Source: Thiohalocapsa marina (GTDB taxonomy: Bacteria > Pseudomonadota > Gammaproteobacteria > Chromatiales > Chromatiaceae). Taken from it: 64,000 nt of DNA. A model generated the notes under the pieces. The model had not been told where the DNA came from. It ran no database searches and saw only the letters and a program-made list of their open reading frames with translations. The stretch is taken from positions 1-64,000 of the forward strand of contig NZ_VWXX01000015.1 in the NCBI RefSeq assembly GCF_008632335.1, read 5' to 3'. The translations under genes and the position numbers were made by a program. Positions 28,021-36,530 of the stretch are shown piece after piece (the first letter of the stretch is position 1; the number at the start of each line of letters is the position of its first letter).

Positions 28021-28889
28021 AACGCCAGCACAAACTTGAACCAGAGCTTGTCGCCGCCGAAGCGGTTCTCGACCTCGGTCTCGTGGTGCCATTTGCCGAT
28101 GAAGCTCATGTTCTTGTAGTCGTACTTGACCTGGGGCCCGAAGGCAAAGACCTGCCCCTCGCTGTCGCGCAGGCGCGTGCCGTTGAGCTCGTCCTCTTCC
28201 ACCTGCTTTACGTAGTAACCACCAAGGCCGAAGGCCCAGCTGCCGACGTGCCTGGCCAGGGTGTAGTCCATGTGGAACTCGTTGCCCGAGCGGTAATTGG
28301 TGGCATCGTTCTCGGTGCGGAGGCTGTACATCAGCTTGGTCGAGGCCTCCCAGCCCTGCTTGTTCAGGTAGGTGAAGGCGAGCACGGGCTCGAAGGTCCA
28401 GTAGTTGGCGCCGATGCTGCGGGCCGGGTTGTTCTTGTCGTAGGTGCCGGTGGGCGCAAAGATGTCCAGGGCCGCGATCATATGGAATTCCGGCCAATGC
28501 CAGCCCAGCAGCACCGGGGTGATGGACATGTCGCCGATGCCGGTCACCAGCTCGTCGCCGCCGGGCGTGCTGATCTCCTGGCGCACGATGGGCAGCAGGG
28601 CGGCAAAGCCGTAGCTGGCACCCAGGAACTGCTGCTGGGTGACATGCACGATGCGGGGTGCGTCGAACCAGGCCTCGACGCTGACGCCCTTGACCTTGTC
28701 CCCATTGCTGTCGTACCGGTCGCCCGAGTAGTAGCCCGCATAGTTCAGAAAATAGGTGCCCGGGGGCGGCAGTGCCCCGGCCATGAATCCCTCGGCGCCG
28801 TTGGGATACTGGTCGGCGCCTTCTTTGGCCGTGGCTGTGGTGGCGACAGCGAGGGTGGCCGCGAGCACGACGGATTTGAACTGACTCAT
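28017..28889 (-). CDS. MetA-pathway-like outer-membrane protein (Phenol_MetA_deg family)
   Basis: A 290-residue predicted outer-membrane beta-barrel. A signal peptide (VVLAATLAVATTATA) precedes alternating amphipathic strands; PPPGTYFLNYAGYYSGDRY and DIFAPTGTYDKNNPARSIG are typical of the family, and it ends in an aromatic Phe (FKFVLAF), the BAM recognition signal. Members are found in operons for aromatic degradation but also elsewhere, and are thought to act in uptake of hydrophobic compounds. No degradation genes are near. It ends in a 4-bp tail-to-tail overlap with the DUF2256-DUF3253 gene. Confidence 0.8.
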   Translation of the reverse strand: MSQFKSVVLAATLAVATTATAKEGADQYPNGAEGFMAGALPPPGTYFLNYAGYYSGDRYDSNGDKVKGVSVEAWFDAPRIVHVTQQQFLGASYGFAALLPIVRQEISTPGGDELVTGIGDMSITPVLLGWHWPEFHMIAALDIFAPTGTYDKNNPARSIGANYWTFEPVLAFTYLNKQGWEASTKLMYSLRTENDATNYRSGNEFHMDYTLARHVGSWAFGLGGYYVKQVEEDELNGTRLRDSEGQVFAFGPQVKYDYKNMSFIGKWHHETEVENRFGGDKLWFKFVLAF

Positions 28890-29267
28890 ACTGGCTCCTT
28901 GTGGGCACGGGTGTTAGTAGGCACGGAATAACCGGCCAGCCGGTCCGACCGCTGCGGCAAGACGGTAGCCGAACTGCCCGACGAGGTCGATGATCGGGGT
29001 CAGCGGTGCCGGTTTCCCGGAGGCCTGCGCGGGGCGCCCCATTAAAGCCCGATGGCCAGGCCAGATGGTCTCGCCGGATGGCCAGGTCGGATGGCCAAGT
29101 CGGATAGCCGGGTCGCGCCTCGACCGGAGCGTCTCCGCCCTTGTCGCCCCCGCGCGATCGGGCCACAATGTGCGTGAACGACCGTGCATCGGATCAACAG
29201 CCACGCCAGGGCCGCCGGGGCGGACGGCGCCAGCCATGGCCGGGACAGACGCGAGGAGCGGGCCGTC
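28890..29267. other. intergenic region with a 13-bp tandem repeat
   Basis: About 380 bases between divergent genes. Apart from the repeat listed separately, no gene or strong promoter was identified. The GAGGAG (29253-29258) near the right end is the ribosome-binding site of the GPP34-like gene. Confidence 0.5.
29048..29113 (+). repeat. five 13-bp tandem units
   Basis: GAT trinucleotides recur at 29051, 29064, 29077, 29090 and 29103, exactly 13 bases apart, within units of the form CGGATGGCCAGGT. The middle three are closest to each other. It is noncoding and may vary in copy number. Confidence 0.75.
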
Positions 29268-29921
29268 ATGCTGAGTTATGCCGAAGAGATCTTGCTGCTG
29301 GCCCTGGACGACGAGACCGGCGCCATCAAGCCGCTGCCGGCCCAGGCGATGCACTATGCGCTGGCCGGCGCCCTGCTGATCGAGCTGGCCATGGCCGGGC
29401 GCATCGACACCGACCTGCAGACCCTGCGCGTGACGGATCGGGCGCCCACCGGCGACGCGCTGCTGGATGACGTGCTGCAGCGGCTGACAGCCCCGCAACC
29501 GGTGCCGCGCAAGACCAGTGACTGGCTGGGTCAGTTGGTGACCGACATGCCGGATCTGCAGGAGCGCGTGCTGGCGCGTCTGGTGGACAAGGGCGTGCTG
29601 CGCATCGAGGACCGGCGCATCCTGTGGGTCTTTGCCGTGCGCCGCTATCCCCTGCTGGAAGACCGCGAGGTGCGCGAGGTCCGCGCACGGCTGCGCGCCG
29701 TGATCGACAGCGACGATATCCCGAGCCCGGAGGAGGCGGTGCTGATCGCCCTGGTCAACGCCTGTGACCTGTTCGACGAGGTCTTCACGCCGGCGGAACT
29801 GCGGCGACTCGGCCCGCGCATCGACACGCTGTCCAGGCTGGACCTGATCGGACGCGAGGTCGCCAGTGCCGTCGACGAGATCTCCCGCTCGGTGGCAGCC
29901 GCCATGCTGCCGCATCTGTAG
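29268..29921 (+). CDS. GPP34 (GOLPH3-like) family protein
   Basis: A 217-residue all-helical protein resembling the GPP34/Vps74 family, whose eukaryotic members bind phosphatidylinositol 4-phosphate and retain Golgi glycosyltransferases. Seen here: N-terminal YAEEILLLALDDETGAI, then ALAGALLIELAMAGRI, and ERVLARLVDKGVLRIE, the family's recurrent pattern. The ATG at 29268 has GAGGAG nine bases upstream. The bacterial role is unknown; membership is from pattern recognition only. Confidence 0.75.
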   Translation: MLSYAEEILLLALDDETGAIKPLPAQAMHYALAGALLIELAMAGRIDTDLQTLRVTDRAPTGDALLDDVLQRLTAPQPVPRKTSDWLGQLVTDMPDLQERVLARLVDKGVLRIEDRRILWVFAVRRYPLLEDREVREVRARLRAVIDSDDIPSPEEAVLIALVNACDLFDEVFTPAELRRLGPRIDTLSRLDLIGREVASAVDEISRSVAAAMLPHL

Positions 29922-29965
29922 GCACGCGCGGCCGGCGGCGGTCGACCCCAGCCCGGCCTTCGCGG

Positions 29966-29993
29966 TTGAAATCCTTCAGGCGGGGGCTATCAT
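29966..29993 (+). promoter_or_regulatory. sigma-70 promoter for the ferritin gene
   Basis: TTGAAA (29966-29971) and TATCAT (29988-29993) are separated by 16 bases; they match consensus at four or five and five of six positions. The start of transcription would fall near 30000, giving a leader of about 50 bases. No clear Fur box was seen. Confidence 0.55.
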
Positions 29994-30050
29994 CTCCGCA
30001 AACGTTCAGTCCCGAACCCACGCAGTCGTAATTCCAGCGAGGATGCCGAG

Positions 30051-30560
30051 ATGATTTCCAAGACCATGGCCAAGAAGCTCAGTGACCAGATCAACCGCGA
30101 GTTCTACTCGGCCTATCTCTACCTCAGCTTTTCCACCGAGGCGGAAGGCATGAACCTGCGCGGCGCAGCCGCCTGGTTCCTGGCCAAGCACGGCGAGGAA
30201 ATGACCCACGCCATGAAGATGCGCCGTTACCTGCTGGACCAGGAAGCCCAGGTCGAGCTCGGCGGTATCGACGCCCCGCCGGAGAAGTCCGGCACCATTC
30301 TTGCCATGTTCGAGCAGACCCTGGAACACGAGCGCTCGGTCACCGCGCACATCAACGACCTGGTCGACCACGCCCTGGGCGAAAAGGACCACGCCACCGA
30401 CATCTTCCTGCACTGGTTCGTCACCGAGCAGATCGAGGAAGAGGCCACAGTGAACGACATCCTCGGCCGCCTGCGACTGTTCGGCGACCAGGGCCAGGGC
30501 CTGCTGATGATCGACAACGAACTGGCCACGGCCGCCCAGGCCATTCAGCAGGCGGCCTAG
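30051..30560 (+). CDS. ftnA: ferritin (non-heme, FtnA type)
   Basis: A 169-residue iron-storage protein forming a 24-mer shell. The four-helix bundle carries the ferroxidase ligands: Glu in NREFYSAYLY, Glu-Glu-x-x-His in HGEEMTHAMKM, and Glu residues in FEQTLEHE and VTEQIEEE. Length matches FtnA-type ferritins (about 165) rather than heme-binding bacterioferritin, and no Met-heme ligand context is obvious. It has its own promoter. An inverted repeat GCCCAGG/CCTGGGC (30560-30594) follows the stop. Confidence 0.95.
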   Translation: MISKTMAKKLSDQINREFYSAYLYLSFSTEAEGMNLRGAAAWFLAKHGEEMTHAMKMRRYLLDQEAQVELGGIDAPPEKSGTILAMFEQTLEHERSVTAHINDLVDHALGEKDHATDIFLHWFVTEQIEEEATVNDILGRLRLFGDQGQGLLMIDNELATAAQAIQQAA

Positions 30561-30594
30561 CCCAGGGGCCATAGGGGTCAGCGGAGGCCTGGGC
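30560..30594 (+). terminator. weak hairpin after ferritin
   Basis: GCCCAGG at 30560-30566 and CCTGGGC at 30588-30594 form a 7-bp stem with a 21-base loop starting at the ferritin stop. No T-run follows; a termination role is uncertain. Confidence 0.3.
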
Positions 30595-30672
30595 CAGGGC
30601 GATGCGGGTCTCGCGGCCGACATCACCCCATCCTTACGACGACACCGCTCTGCTGATCGCGATTCGACGCCC

Positions 30673-30768
30673 ATGGGCAAGAAAGACAAAAAGCGCAAGT
30701 GCTGCAAGAAACACAAGGAAGGCCGGCGCTGCAAGGACTGCCCGGGGCGCAAGCCACGTGGCGACTGA
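30673..30768 (+). CDS. 31-residue Lys/Cys-rich small protein
   Basis: The frame ATG GGC AAG AAA GAC ... TGA encodes 31 residues beginning MGKKDKKRKCCKKHKEGRRC and ending KDCPGRKPRGD. Four cysteines (residues 10, 11, 20, 23), in CC and CxxC-like spacing, with many Lys/Arg suggest a metal-binding mini-protein. Small basic proteins with the same ending (RCKxCP) occur widely in gammaproteobacteria as unannotated frames, as I recall. No strong ribosome-binding site is seen. It overlaps the start region of the next gene in another frame. Confidence 0.55.
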   Translation: MGKKDKKRKCCKKHKEGRRCKDCPGRKPRGD

Positions 30769-32047
30769 AGCGTCGAATGAGGCGCTTGCCAACACCCCGC
30801 CCCGTCCCCGCGTGCTGATGCTGACCTCCACGCTGCCGCGTTGGGAGGGCGACGCGGAGCCGCGTTTCGTGCTTGATCTGGCTCGGGAACTCAACACGGA
30901 GTTCGCGATCGAGCTCCTCGCACCCCATGCGCGCGGGGCGGCGACTAGGGAGTGCCTGGAGGGTGTGCCTGTCAGGCGCTTCCGCTACTGGTGGCCGCGC
31001 TGGGAGGCGGCCGCCTATCAGGGCGGAATGGTTTCCCGGATTCGTGAAAACCCCTTCCGAGTCCTGCAACTGCCTTTCTTTTTCGGTGCCCTGCTTCTGA
31101 TGATTGTCCGGCGCCTGCGGTGCTCACCGCGCGTGGACCTGATTCATGCCCACTGGCTGATCCCGCAGGGGCTGGCCGCGCTCGTTGCCCGCGTGCTCGC
31201 AAACCGGTGTGTCCCGATCCTCTGTACAAGCCATGGCGGCGATCTCTTTGGGCTGCGTGGTCCGATGCTGACGCGATTGAAGCAAGGGATTTTGCGCCGG
31301 TGTGACGCCATCACCGTCGTCAGTCGACCCATGGCGCAGCAGGCGCGGCAGATCGTCCCAGGGCTGCAACCCCGAGTCATCCCAATGGGCACGGATCTTC
31401 GGGAGCGTTTCATTCCGCCCCCGGATGATGCCGTCCGCGATCCCACGCACCTGCTTTTTGTGGGCCGATTGGTGCCCAAGAAGGGGCTGGAATACCTGCT
31501 CGATGCGCTTGCTCAACTGCGCCGTGAAAATGTTCCGTTCTCGGCGGAAATTGTTGGTTATGGACCGTTGGAAAAACAACTGGTGGAAAAATCCCGGTTG
31601 CTCGGGCTAACCGAGTGCGTTCGATTCGCCGGGCCGGCGTCTCACGCTCATCTGCCCGGGTACTATCAACGCGCTGGCATTGCTGTTTTTCCGTTCGTTG
31701 AGGCGGACGACGGAGATCAGGAAGGGTTGGGCCTTGTGATGGTGGAGGCTATGGGCTGCGGGTGTGCGGTAATCGCCTCGGATCTCCCTGCTGTGCGCGA
31801 CGTGATCCGGCATGAGGAGACGGGAGTGCTCGTCGCGCCGGGTAATATGCAAGCTCTGGCGGATGCGCTTAGATGGGCCTTACATGCTCCGCATTGTATG
31901 AGCCGCATCAGTGAGCGTGGCCGTGGGCACGTACTCCGCACACTTGATTGGGCGATCACGGGTGATAAATTCCGCGATATTTACCAAAGTCTACTTGACG
32001 ATGACGCAGGCAAATCGCAGGCCAATAACCTCTTCGGGAAACGCTGA
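30758..32047 (+). CDS. GT4-family glycosyltransferase
   Basis: A 429-residue GT-B fold transferase. The N-terminal domain begins VLMLTSTLPRWEGDAEPRFV, an acceptor-side pattern; the C-terminal donor domain has LLFVGRLVPKKGLEYLLDAL and the E-x7-E motif in EADDGDQEGLGLVMVEAMGCG. The GTG at 30758 is my choice; the frame is open 52 codons further upstream, but that stretch overlaps the small protein and has no similarity. It opens the surface-glycan region and ends 22 bases from a converging glycosyltransferase gene. Confidence 0.9.
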   Translation: MATEASNEALANTPPRPRVLMLTSTLPRWEGDAEPRFVLDLARELNTEFAIELLAPHARGAATRECLEGVPVRRFRYWWPRWEAAAYQGGMVSRIRENPFRVLQLPFFFGALLLMIVRRLRCSPRVDLIHAHWLIPQGLAALVARVLANRCVPILCTSHGGDLFGLRGPMLTRLKQGILRRCDAITVVSRPMAQQARQIVPGLQPRVIPMGTDLRERFIPPPDDAVRDPTHLLFVGRLVPKKGLEYLLDALAQLRRENVPFSAEIVGYGPLEKQLVEKSRLLGLTECVRFAGPASHAHLPGYYQRAGIAVFPFVEADDGDQEGLGLVMVEAMGCGCAVIASDLPAVRDVIRHEETGVLVAPGNMQALADALRWALHAPHCMSRISERGRGHVLRTLDWAITGDKFRDIYQSLLDDDAGKSQANNLFGKR

Positions 32048-32069
32048 ATAATTCAGCATTACTTCAGGC

Positions 32070-33218
32070 CTATGTGTCATGCTTCAGATGGTTGTAACTG
32101 GATAATGTCTTCGCGATCTCCTGGACACGGGCCTTCCATGAATGCTGACCTCTGACGCGTCGTACCGCTGAACGTTTTTCCCCCAGTAATGACGGATTCG
32201 ATCGCAACCTCTGGATCAGTCCACTGACCGCGTCCGTGGTTTCAGCAACCCACCCTAAATCATACTGCTCTACCAATCGGGCGGTTTCGGTGCCCGCAAG
32301 CGTAAGTATCGGTAGGCCATGTCCGACGGCTTCGAACAACTTCACCGGCACGGCAAAATCCAGATATTCATCTGGCCCCCGCGCGATAACGAATAGATCC
32401 GCGGCTGCATAAAGTGCCGAAAGCTCATCGCCGGTGCGATGGACGACATCAATTCTTCGACTATCTAATCCAGAATAGTTTTTACGTGTTTTAATCCATT
32501 CGTTTTGGCGACAACAGAGCGTTAAATGGACGCACGGTTGCTTTCGGACGGTAGCAAATAAAGGGGTTAGGTCGTAGTGTGGAGGCTGAGTGCCGCCGAT
32601 GTATAAAAGATGAATGGACTCCCGTTGGTGAGATCCTTCGTCACTGGGGGGCGTGGTAACAGTTGGGATTCCGGGAGGTAAAGCACTCAAACGCTCTTCC
32701 GGCCATGGTGTGGGCAAATGGTCCGCCATCCGTGTTGAAGGAAGAAACAGGTGATCTACGACATGCTGGTACCACCACCAGTCATACCAGTAGAGGGGAA
32801 CGGTCACTGCGCGAGCGGACCTGGTTAGCATGCGCTTGTAGCCGGGAAAGCGCCAAAAAACATCGCGATAAAAAAGGCCAACAGGAATTCCCGCCCTGCG
32901 CATGGCGCCGAGAAACCGGAAATCCATCGTTGGGAAGAGAGGGAGACGGTGGCGCTCCGTGAGCAACGTAGGGATTGAGCGCGACTCTGAGTAGATAAAT
33001 GATATCTTTCGTCCCGCTGCCAAGGCGGACCGTACGATACCTATCTGCCGTCTCCGATCGGTGCCATATCCAACCACGGAGATGACGTCTAGCGTGCTTT
33101 GCTGGAAGGCGTTCAGCAGCTGCCATGGCCGTACCTGACTGCCGGATCTTCCGTTAGAGGTCAGAGGGCCTGGGTGATGGAAGATGATCAGCGGGCGCTG
33201 CTCAGGATGATCTGCCAT
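32070..33218 (-). CDS. glycosyltransferase (GT4-like, GT-B fold)
   Basis: A 382-residue protein. The N-terminal IIFHHPGPLTSNGRSGSQVR and the C-terminal donor-binding pattern (IHLLYIGGTQPPHYDLTPLF, DLFVIARGPDEYLDFAVPVK, LFEAVGHGLPILT) are typical of GT-B enzymes. I start at the ATG at 33218 (MADHPEQRPL) since the upstream part has no similarity. It is the only glycosyltransferase here facing left between two right-facing genes, which hints at independent acquisition. Donor and acceptor unknown. Confidence 0.82.
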   Translation of the reverse strand: MADHPEQRPLIIFHHPGPLTSNGRSGSQVRPWQLLNAFQQSTLDVISVVGYGTDRRRQIGIVRSALAAGRKISFIYSESRSIPTLLTERHRLPLFPTMDFRFLGAMRRAGIPVGLFYRDVFWRFPGYKRMLTRSARAVTVPLYWYDWWWYQHVVDHLFLPSTRMADHLPTPWPEERLSALPPGIPTVTTPPSDEGSHQRESIHLLYIGGTQPPHYDLTPLFATVRKQPCVHLTLCCRQNEWIKTRKNYSGLDSRRIDVVHRTGDELSALYAAADLFVIARGPDEYLDFAVPVKLFEAVGHGLPILTLAGTETARLVEQYDLGWVAETTDAVSGLIQRLRSNPSLLGEKRSAVRRVRGQHSWKARVQEIAKTLSSYNHLKHDT

Positions 33219-33391
33219 GGGTGCTGTACAGGATGCGCGTTCCGAGGATGCGTGGAGCGATATCTTGCCCCTTGCCGCCTGGAGTGGTGAATGCTTCAAT
33301 GAGGTGACGAACATAGAGGCCTGACAGATGATTCGTTTTGTTGGTCTCGCCCTGCAATCAGGTTACACGACCGCGGCGCACATTCATTAGC

Positions 33392-34441
33392 ATGTCCGAG
33401 CTCATCACTAATCGCCGAATCCGTATCGCCGTCGTCGGCTGCGGCCGCGTCGCCCAGAATCACTTTCGTGCGATCGAGAGACACTCCAGCAGTCTCGAGC
33501 TGTGTGCCGTCTGTGATGCCGATTCGGTTACGCTGGCTGCCCATGCAGCGCGCCACCAGGTTGCCGGGTTTGGATCTCTGGCCGAACTGCTGACCCGGGT
33601 GCAACCAGACCTGGTTGCGCTATGCACCCCGAGCGGGCGACATCCGGAAGAGGCCATTCTCGCGGCGCAGCATGGCGTTCATGTCATGACGGAAAAACCC
33701 ATGGCCACCCGCTGGCAAGATGGAGTGCGGATGGTGAAGGCCTGCGACGAGGCCGGAGTGCATCTCTTCGTCGTGAAGCAGAACCGCCGCAATGCCACCT
33801 TGCAATTGCTTAAGCGTGCCGTGGAGGAAAAGCGTTTCGGTCGCATCCACCTAGTGCATCTCAACGTCTTCTGGAGCCGCCCGCAGGCCTACTATGATCA
33901 GGCGAAATGGCGCGGTACCTGGGAGTTCGACGGCGGCGCCTTCATGAATCAGGCCAGTCACTACGTCGACCTGCTCGACTGGCTGATCGGTCCGGTCGAG
34001 CATGTCCAGGCCATGGTCAGCACAACCCGCGACATCGAGGTGGAAGACACCGGGGTACTCAACGTGCGCTGGCGAAACGGGGCGCTGGGTTCCATGGCTG
34101 TGACCATGCTTACCTATCCGAAGAACCTTGAGGGCTCCATCACGATTCTGGGCGAGAAAGGCAGTGTGCGCGTCGGCGGCGTTGCCGTCAATGACATCCA
34201 GCTCTGGGACTTCGCCGAGCCGCGCGACTACGATGCGCAGATCAAGAGTGCTAACTACGATACGACGTCGGTCTACGGTTTCGGACATCCGCTCTACTAT
34301 AAGAATGTCATCGACGTGCTACGCGGGGAGGCCGAGCCCGAGACTGATGGCCGCGAAGGCCTCAAGTCCCTGGAGCTGCTCATCGCCGCCTACCTCTCCG
34401 CCCGCGACGGCCGCACCGTCTCACTCCCGCTGGAATTTTAG
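33392..34441 (+). CDS. wlbA: UDP-HexNAc-uronate 3-dehydrogenase (Gfo/Idh/MocA family, WlbA/WbpB-like)
   Basis: A 349-residue NAD-dependent oxidoreductase. The Rossmann motif is VVGCGRVAQNH; the Gfo/Idh core motif EKPMA (TEKPMATRWQDG) and GGAFMNQASHYVDLLDWL match WlbA/WbpB, which oxidise C3 of UDP-GlcNAc-uronic acid so it can be aminated. The ATG at 33392 is chosen because similarity begins at MSELITNRRIRIAVVG. The next genes are the acetyltransferase and epimerase of the same pathway, supporting the assignment. Confidence 0.88.
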   Translation: MSELITNRRIRIAVVGCGRVAQNHFRAIERHSSSLELCAVCDADSVTLAAHAARHQVAGFGSLAELLTRVQPDLVALCTPSGRHPEEAILAAQHGVHVMTEKPMATRWQDGVRMVKACDEAGVHLFVVKQNRRNATLQLLKRAVEEKRFGRIHLVHLNVFWSRPQAYYDQAKWRGTWEFDGGAFMNQASHYVDLLDWLIGPVEHVQAMVSTTRDIEVEDTGVLNVRWRNGALGSMAVTMLTYPKNLEGSITILGEKGSVRVGGVAVNDIQLWDFAEPRDYDAQIKSANYDTTSVYGFGHPLYYKNVIDVLRGEAEPETDGREGLKSLELLIAAYLSARDGRTVSLPLEF

Positions 34442-34560
34442 CCACGGACCTGAGCGGAAGGTGACGGGTGACTGAGCATAAGATCCTTGATGAGAATCTG
34501 ACATACAGGGTTCAGTCGTTTATCTTTGCTGTTTTTACCCAGGTCCACCCGTAAAAATCC
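34442..34560. other. wlbA-wlbB spacer with repeated intergenic text
   Basis: Holds CCACGGA at its left end and CCCGTAAAAATCCTTGGCT at its right end. The latter shares CGTAAAAATCC(G/T)TGGC with a copy at 36305-36320. In pathway-complete loci an aminotransferase gene lies here; only this non-coding spacer remains. Confidence 0.55.
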
Positions 34561-35142
34561 TTGGCTAAGACAACCATCCACCCCACAGCCATCATCGACG
34601 ACGGCGCTCAAGTCGGCGCGGGCAGCCGCATCTGGCACTGGGTTCACGTCTGCGGCGGCGCGCGCATCGGCCAGGGCGTCTCCCTCGGCCAAAACGTCTT
34701 CGTCAGCAACAAGGTCAGCATCGGCGACCGCTGCAAGATCCAGAACAACGTCTCGGTCTACGACAACGTCACGCTGGAAGAAGGGGTCTTCTGCGGCCCC
34801 AGCATGGTCTTCACCAACGTCTACAACCCCCGCTCGCTCATCGAGCGCAAGAGCGAATACCGCGACACCCTGGTGAAAAAGGGCGCCACCCTCGGCGCCA
34901 ACTGCACCATCGTCTGCGGCATCACCATCGGCGAATTCGCCTTCATTGGCGCCGGCGCCGTGGTCAACAAGGACGTCAAGCCCTACGCCCTCATGGTCGG
35001 CGTCCCCGCCCGCCAGATTGGCTGGATGAGCGAGCATGGCGAGCAGATACCCCTGCCGCTGGAGGGGGAGGGCAGCTATACCTGCCCGCATTCCGGGCAA
35101 GGATACAGTCTGCAAGGCAACCGCATTATCAGGGGCCTATGA
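34561..35142 (+). CDS. wlbB: UDP-3-amino-HexNAc-uronate N-acetyltransferase (WlbB/WbpD-like)
   Basis: A 193-residue left-handed beta-helix acetyltransferase that acetylates the 3-amino group of the sugar-nucleotide. Hexapeptide repeats start at once ([20 protein letters not shown]) and [14 protein letters not shown] is the family loop. The only start that keeps the HPTA motif is a TTG at 34561, without a clear ribosome-binding site and inside a piece of text repeated elsewhere. It overlaps the epimerase start by ATGA. Confidence 0.9.
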   Translation: MAKTTIHPTAIIDDGAQVGAGSRIWHWVHVCGGARIGQGVSLGQNVFVSNKVSIGDRCKIQNNVSVYDNVTLEEGVFCGPSMVFTNVYNPRSLIERKSEYRDTLVKKGATLGANCTIVCGITIGEFAFIGAGAVVNKDVKPYALMVGVPARQIGWMSEHGEQIPLPLEGEGSYTCPHSGQGYSLQGNRIIRGL

Positions 35143-36242
35143 AACTCCTCACCATCCTCGGCGCCCGCCCACAGTTCATCAAGGCCGCTACCGTCAGCCG
35201 CGCCATCCAGGCGCGTGATGACATCGACGAGATCATCGTCCATACCGGTCAGCACTTCGACGCCAACATGTCCGAGGTCTTCTTCGATCAACTCGACATC
35301 CCGCGCCCGCAGCACAACCTCGGCATCGCCGGGCTGTCTCATGGCGCCATGACCGGCCGCATGCTCGAAGGCATCGAAGCGCTCATCCAGCAGGAGCGCC
35401 CCGACTGGGTGCTGGTCTACGGCGACACCAACTCCACGCTCGCCGGCGCCCTGGCCGCGAGCAAGCTGCACGTCCCGGTGGCCCACGTCGAGGCCGGCCT
35501 GCGCTCGCACAACCCGGCCATGCCCGAGGAGATCAATCGCGTCCTCACCGACCGCGTCTCAACCCTGTTGCTGTGTCCGACCGCGACCGCCGTGCGCAAC
35601 CTCCAACAGGAGGGCTTTCCCTTCCCGGCCGCGACCGGCGCCGGCAAGCACCAGCCGCAGCGCATCGAGAACGTCGGCGATGTGATGTTGGACGCCGTGC
35701 GCTACTACCGCGATCTGGCCCTTGAACGCGTCCGCCTGCAAGACTACGGCCTGCAACACCAGGGCTACGCGCTGTGCACCCTGCACCGGCAAGAAAACAC
35801 CGACCGCCCGGCGCGGCTCAAAGGCATCCTCAGCGCCCTGCGCCAGATCAGCCGTGACCTGCCCGTGGTGCTGCCCCTGCACCCACGCACCCACGCCAAG
35901 CTCGCCGCGCAAGACAACGAGCAGGCGCTTGAAGGCCTGACCCTGCTCGACCCCTTGCCCTACCTGGAAATGCAGCGCCTGCTGATGAGCGCCAAGGTCA
36001 TCCTCACCGACTCCGGCGGCATGCAGAAAGAGGCCTACTTCCACCAGGTGCCCTGCATCACCCTGCGCGACGAGACCGAGTGGGTGGAGACGGTGGATTC
36101 TGGCTGGAACCGGCTCGTAGGCGCCGACAAGGAGCGGATCATGGCGGCATTCGCCAACGCCGGGCAGCCAAACCAGCAGCAAGCAGGGATCTATGGCGAT
36201 GGTCAGGCATCGCTGAGCATCCTCCAGCAACTCGACGCGTAG
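35139..36242 (+). CDS. wecB: non-hydrolysing UDP-HexNAc 2-epimerase (WecB/WbpI family)
   Basis: A 367-residue GT-B-like epimerase. Diagnostic segments are [64 protein letters not shown] and [13 protein letters not shown]. In context it most likely acts as WbpI, epimerising UDP-GlcNAc(3NAc)A to the manno form; a WecB role on plain UDP-GlcNAc is the alternative. It overlaps wlbB by four bases. Confidence 0.93.
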   Translation: MKLLTILGARPQFIKAATVSRAIQARDDIDEIIVHTGQHFDANMSEVFFDQLDIPRPQHNLGIAGLSHGAMTGRMLEGIEALIQQERPDWVLVYGDTNSTLAGALAASKLHVPVAHVEAGLRSHNPAMPEEINRVLTDRVSTLLLCPTATAVRNLQQEGFPFPAATGAGKHQPQRIENVGDVMLDAVRYYRDLALERVRLQDYGLQHQGYALCTLHRQENTDRPARLKGILSALRQISRDLPVVLPLHPRTHAKLAAQDNEQALEGLTLLDPLPYLEMQRLLMSAKVILTDSGGMQKEAYFHQVPCITLRDETEWVETVDSGWNRLVGADKERIMAAFANAGQPNQQQAGIYGDGQASLSILQQLDA

Positions 36243-36395
36243 CAATGACACTCTTCAGCCATAGACCTCCGCGGATAACGCTCCACGGATATCCGCGTGC
36301 ATTCGTAAAAATCCGTGGCAGATTACCACTGGACGAGCAGGTCGCATTGTTATTTTGTCTACGCTTATGGTCACTGCGTGCAGCCATATGACCAA
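36243..36395. other. spacer with inverted CCACGGAT/ATCCGTGG repeats
   Basis: CCACGGAT (36283-36290) pairs with ATCCGTGG (36311-36318), and CGCGGAT (36270-36276) pairs with ATCCGCG (36291-36297). The text CGTAAAAATCCGTGGC matches the spacer before wlbB. No gene seen. Confidence 0.55.
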
Positions 36396-36521
36396 GTGAT
36401 CAGCCAAGCCAAAACCGCCCTCCGCCGCCTGCTGCCCAAGAACGCCTTCGCTCGCAGCGAGTGTGTCCTGGCAGGCAACAGGGCCGGGGCGCAGTTGCAA
36501 GCGTATCCCCACTGGGGATAA
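36396..36521 (+). pseudogene. duplicated 5' fragment of wzx
   Basis: Bases 36396-36500 align without gaps to the first 105 bases of the wzx gene (37758-37862); by eye about 85 positions agree, and the first 60 differ at only four. The frame starts GTG ATC AGC CAA GCC AAA and reads MISQAKTALRRLLPKNAFAR, then diverges and stops at a TAA (36519-36521) after 41 codons. It is a broken copy separated from wzx by the toxin-antitoxin pair. Confidence 0.85.
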
Positions 36522-36522
36522 T
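36495..36522 (+). promoter_or_regulatory. toxin-antitoxin promoter overlapping a palindromic operator
   Basis: TTGCAA (36495-36500) and GATAAT (36517-36522), 16 bases apart, form a good sigma-70 promoter. A perfect palindrome TATCCCC-ACT-GGGGATA (36504-36520) fills the spacer and half of the -10 box, the expected place for an autorepressor operator. Transcription would start only one or two bases before the antitoxin ATG at 36531. Confidence 0.65.
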
Positions 36523-36530
36523 CTCTGCCC

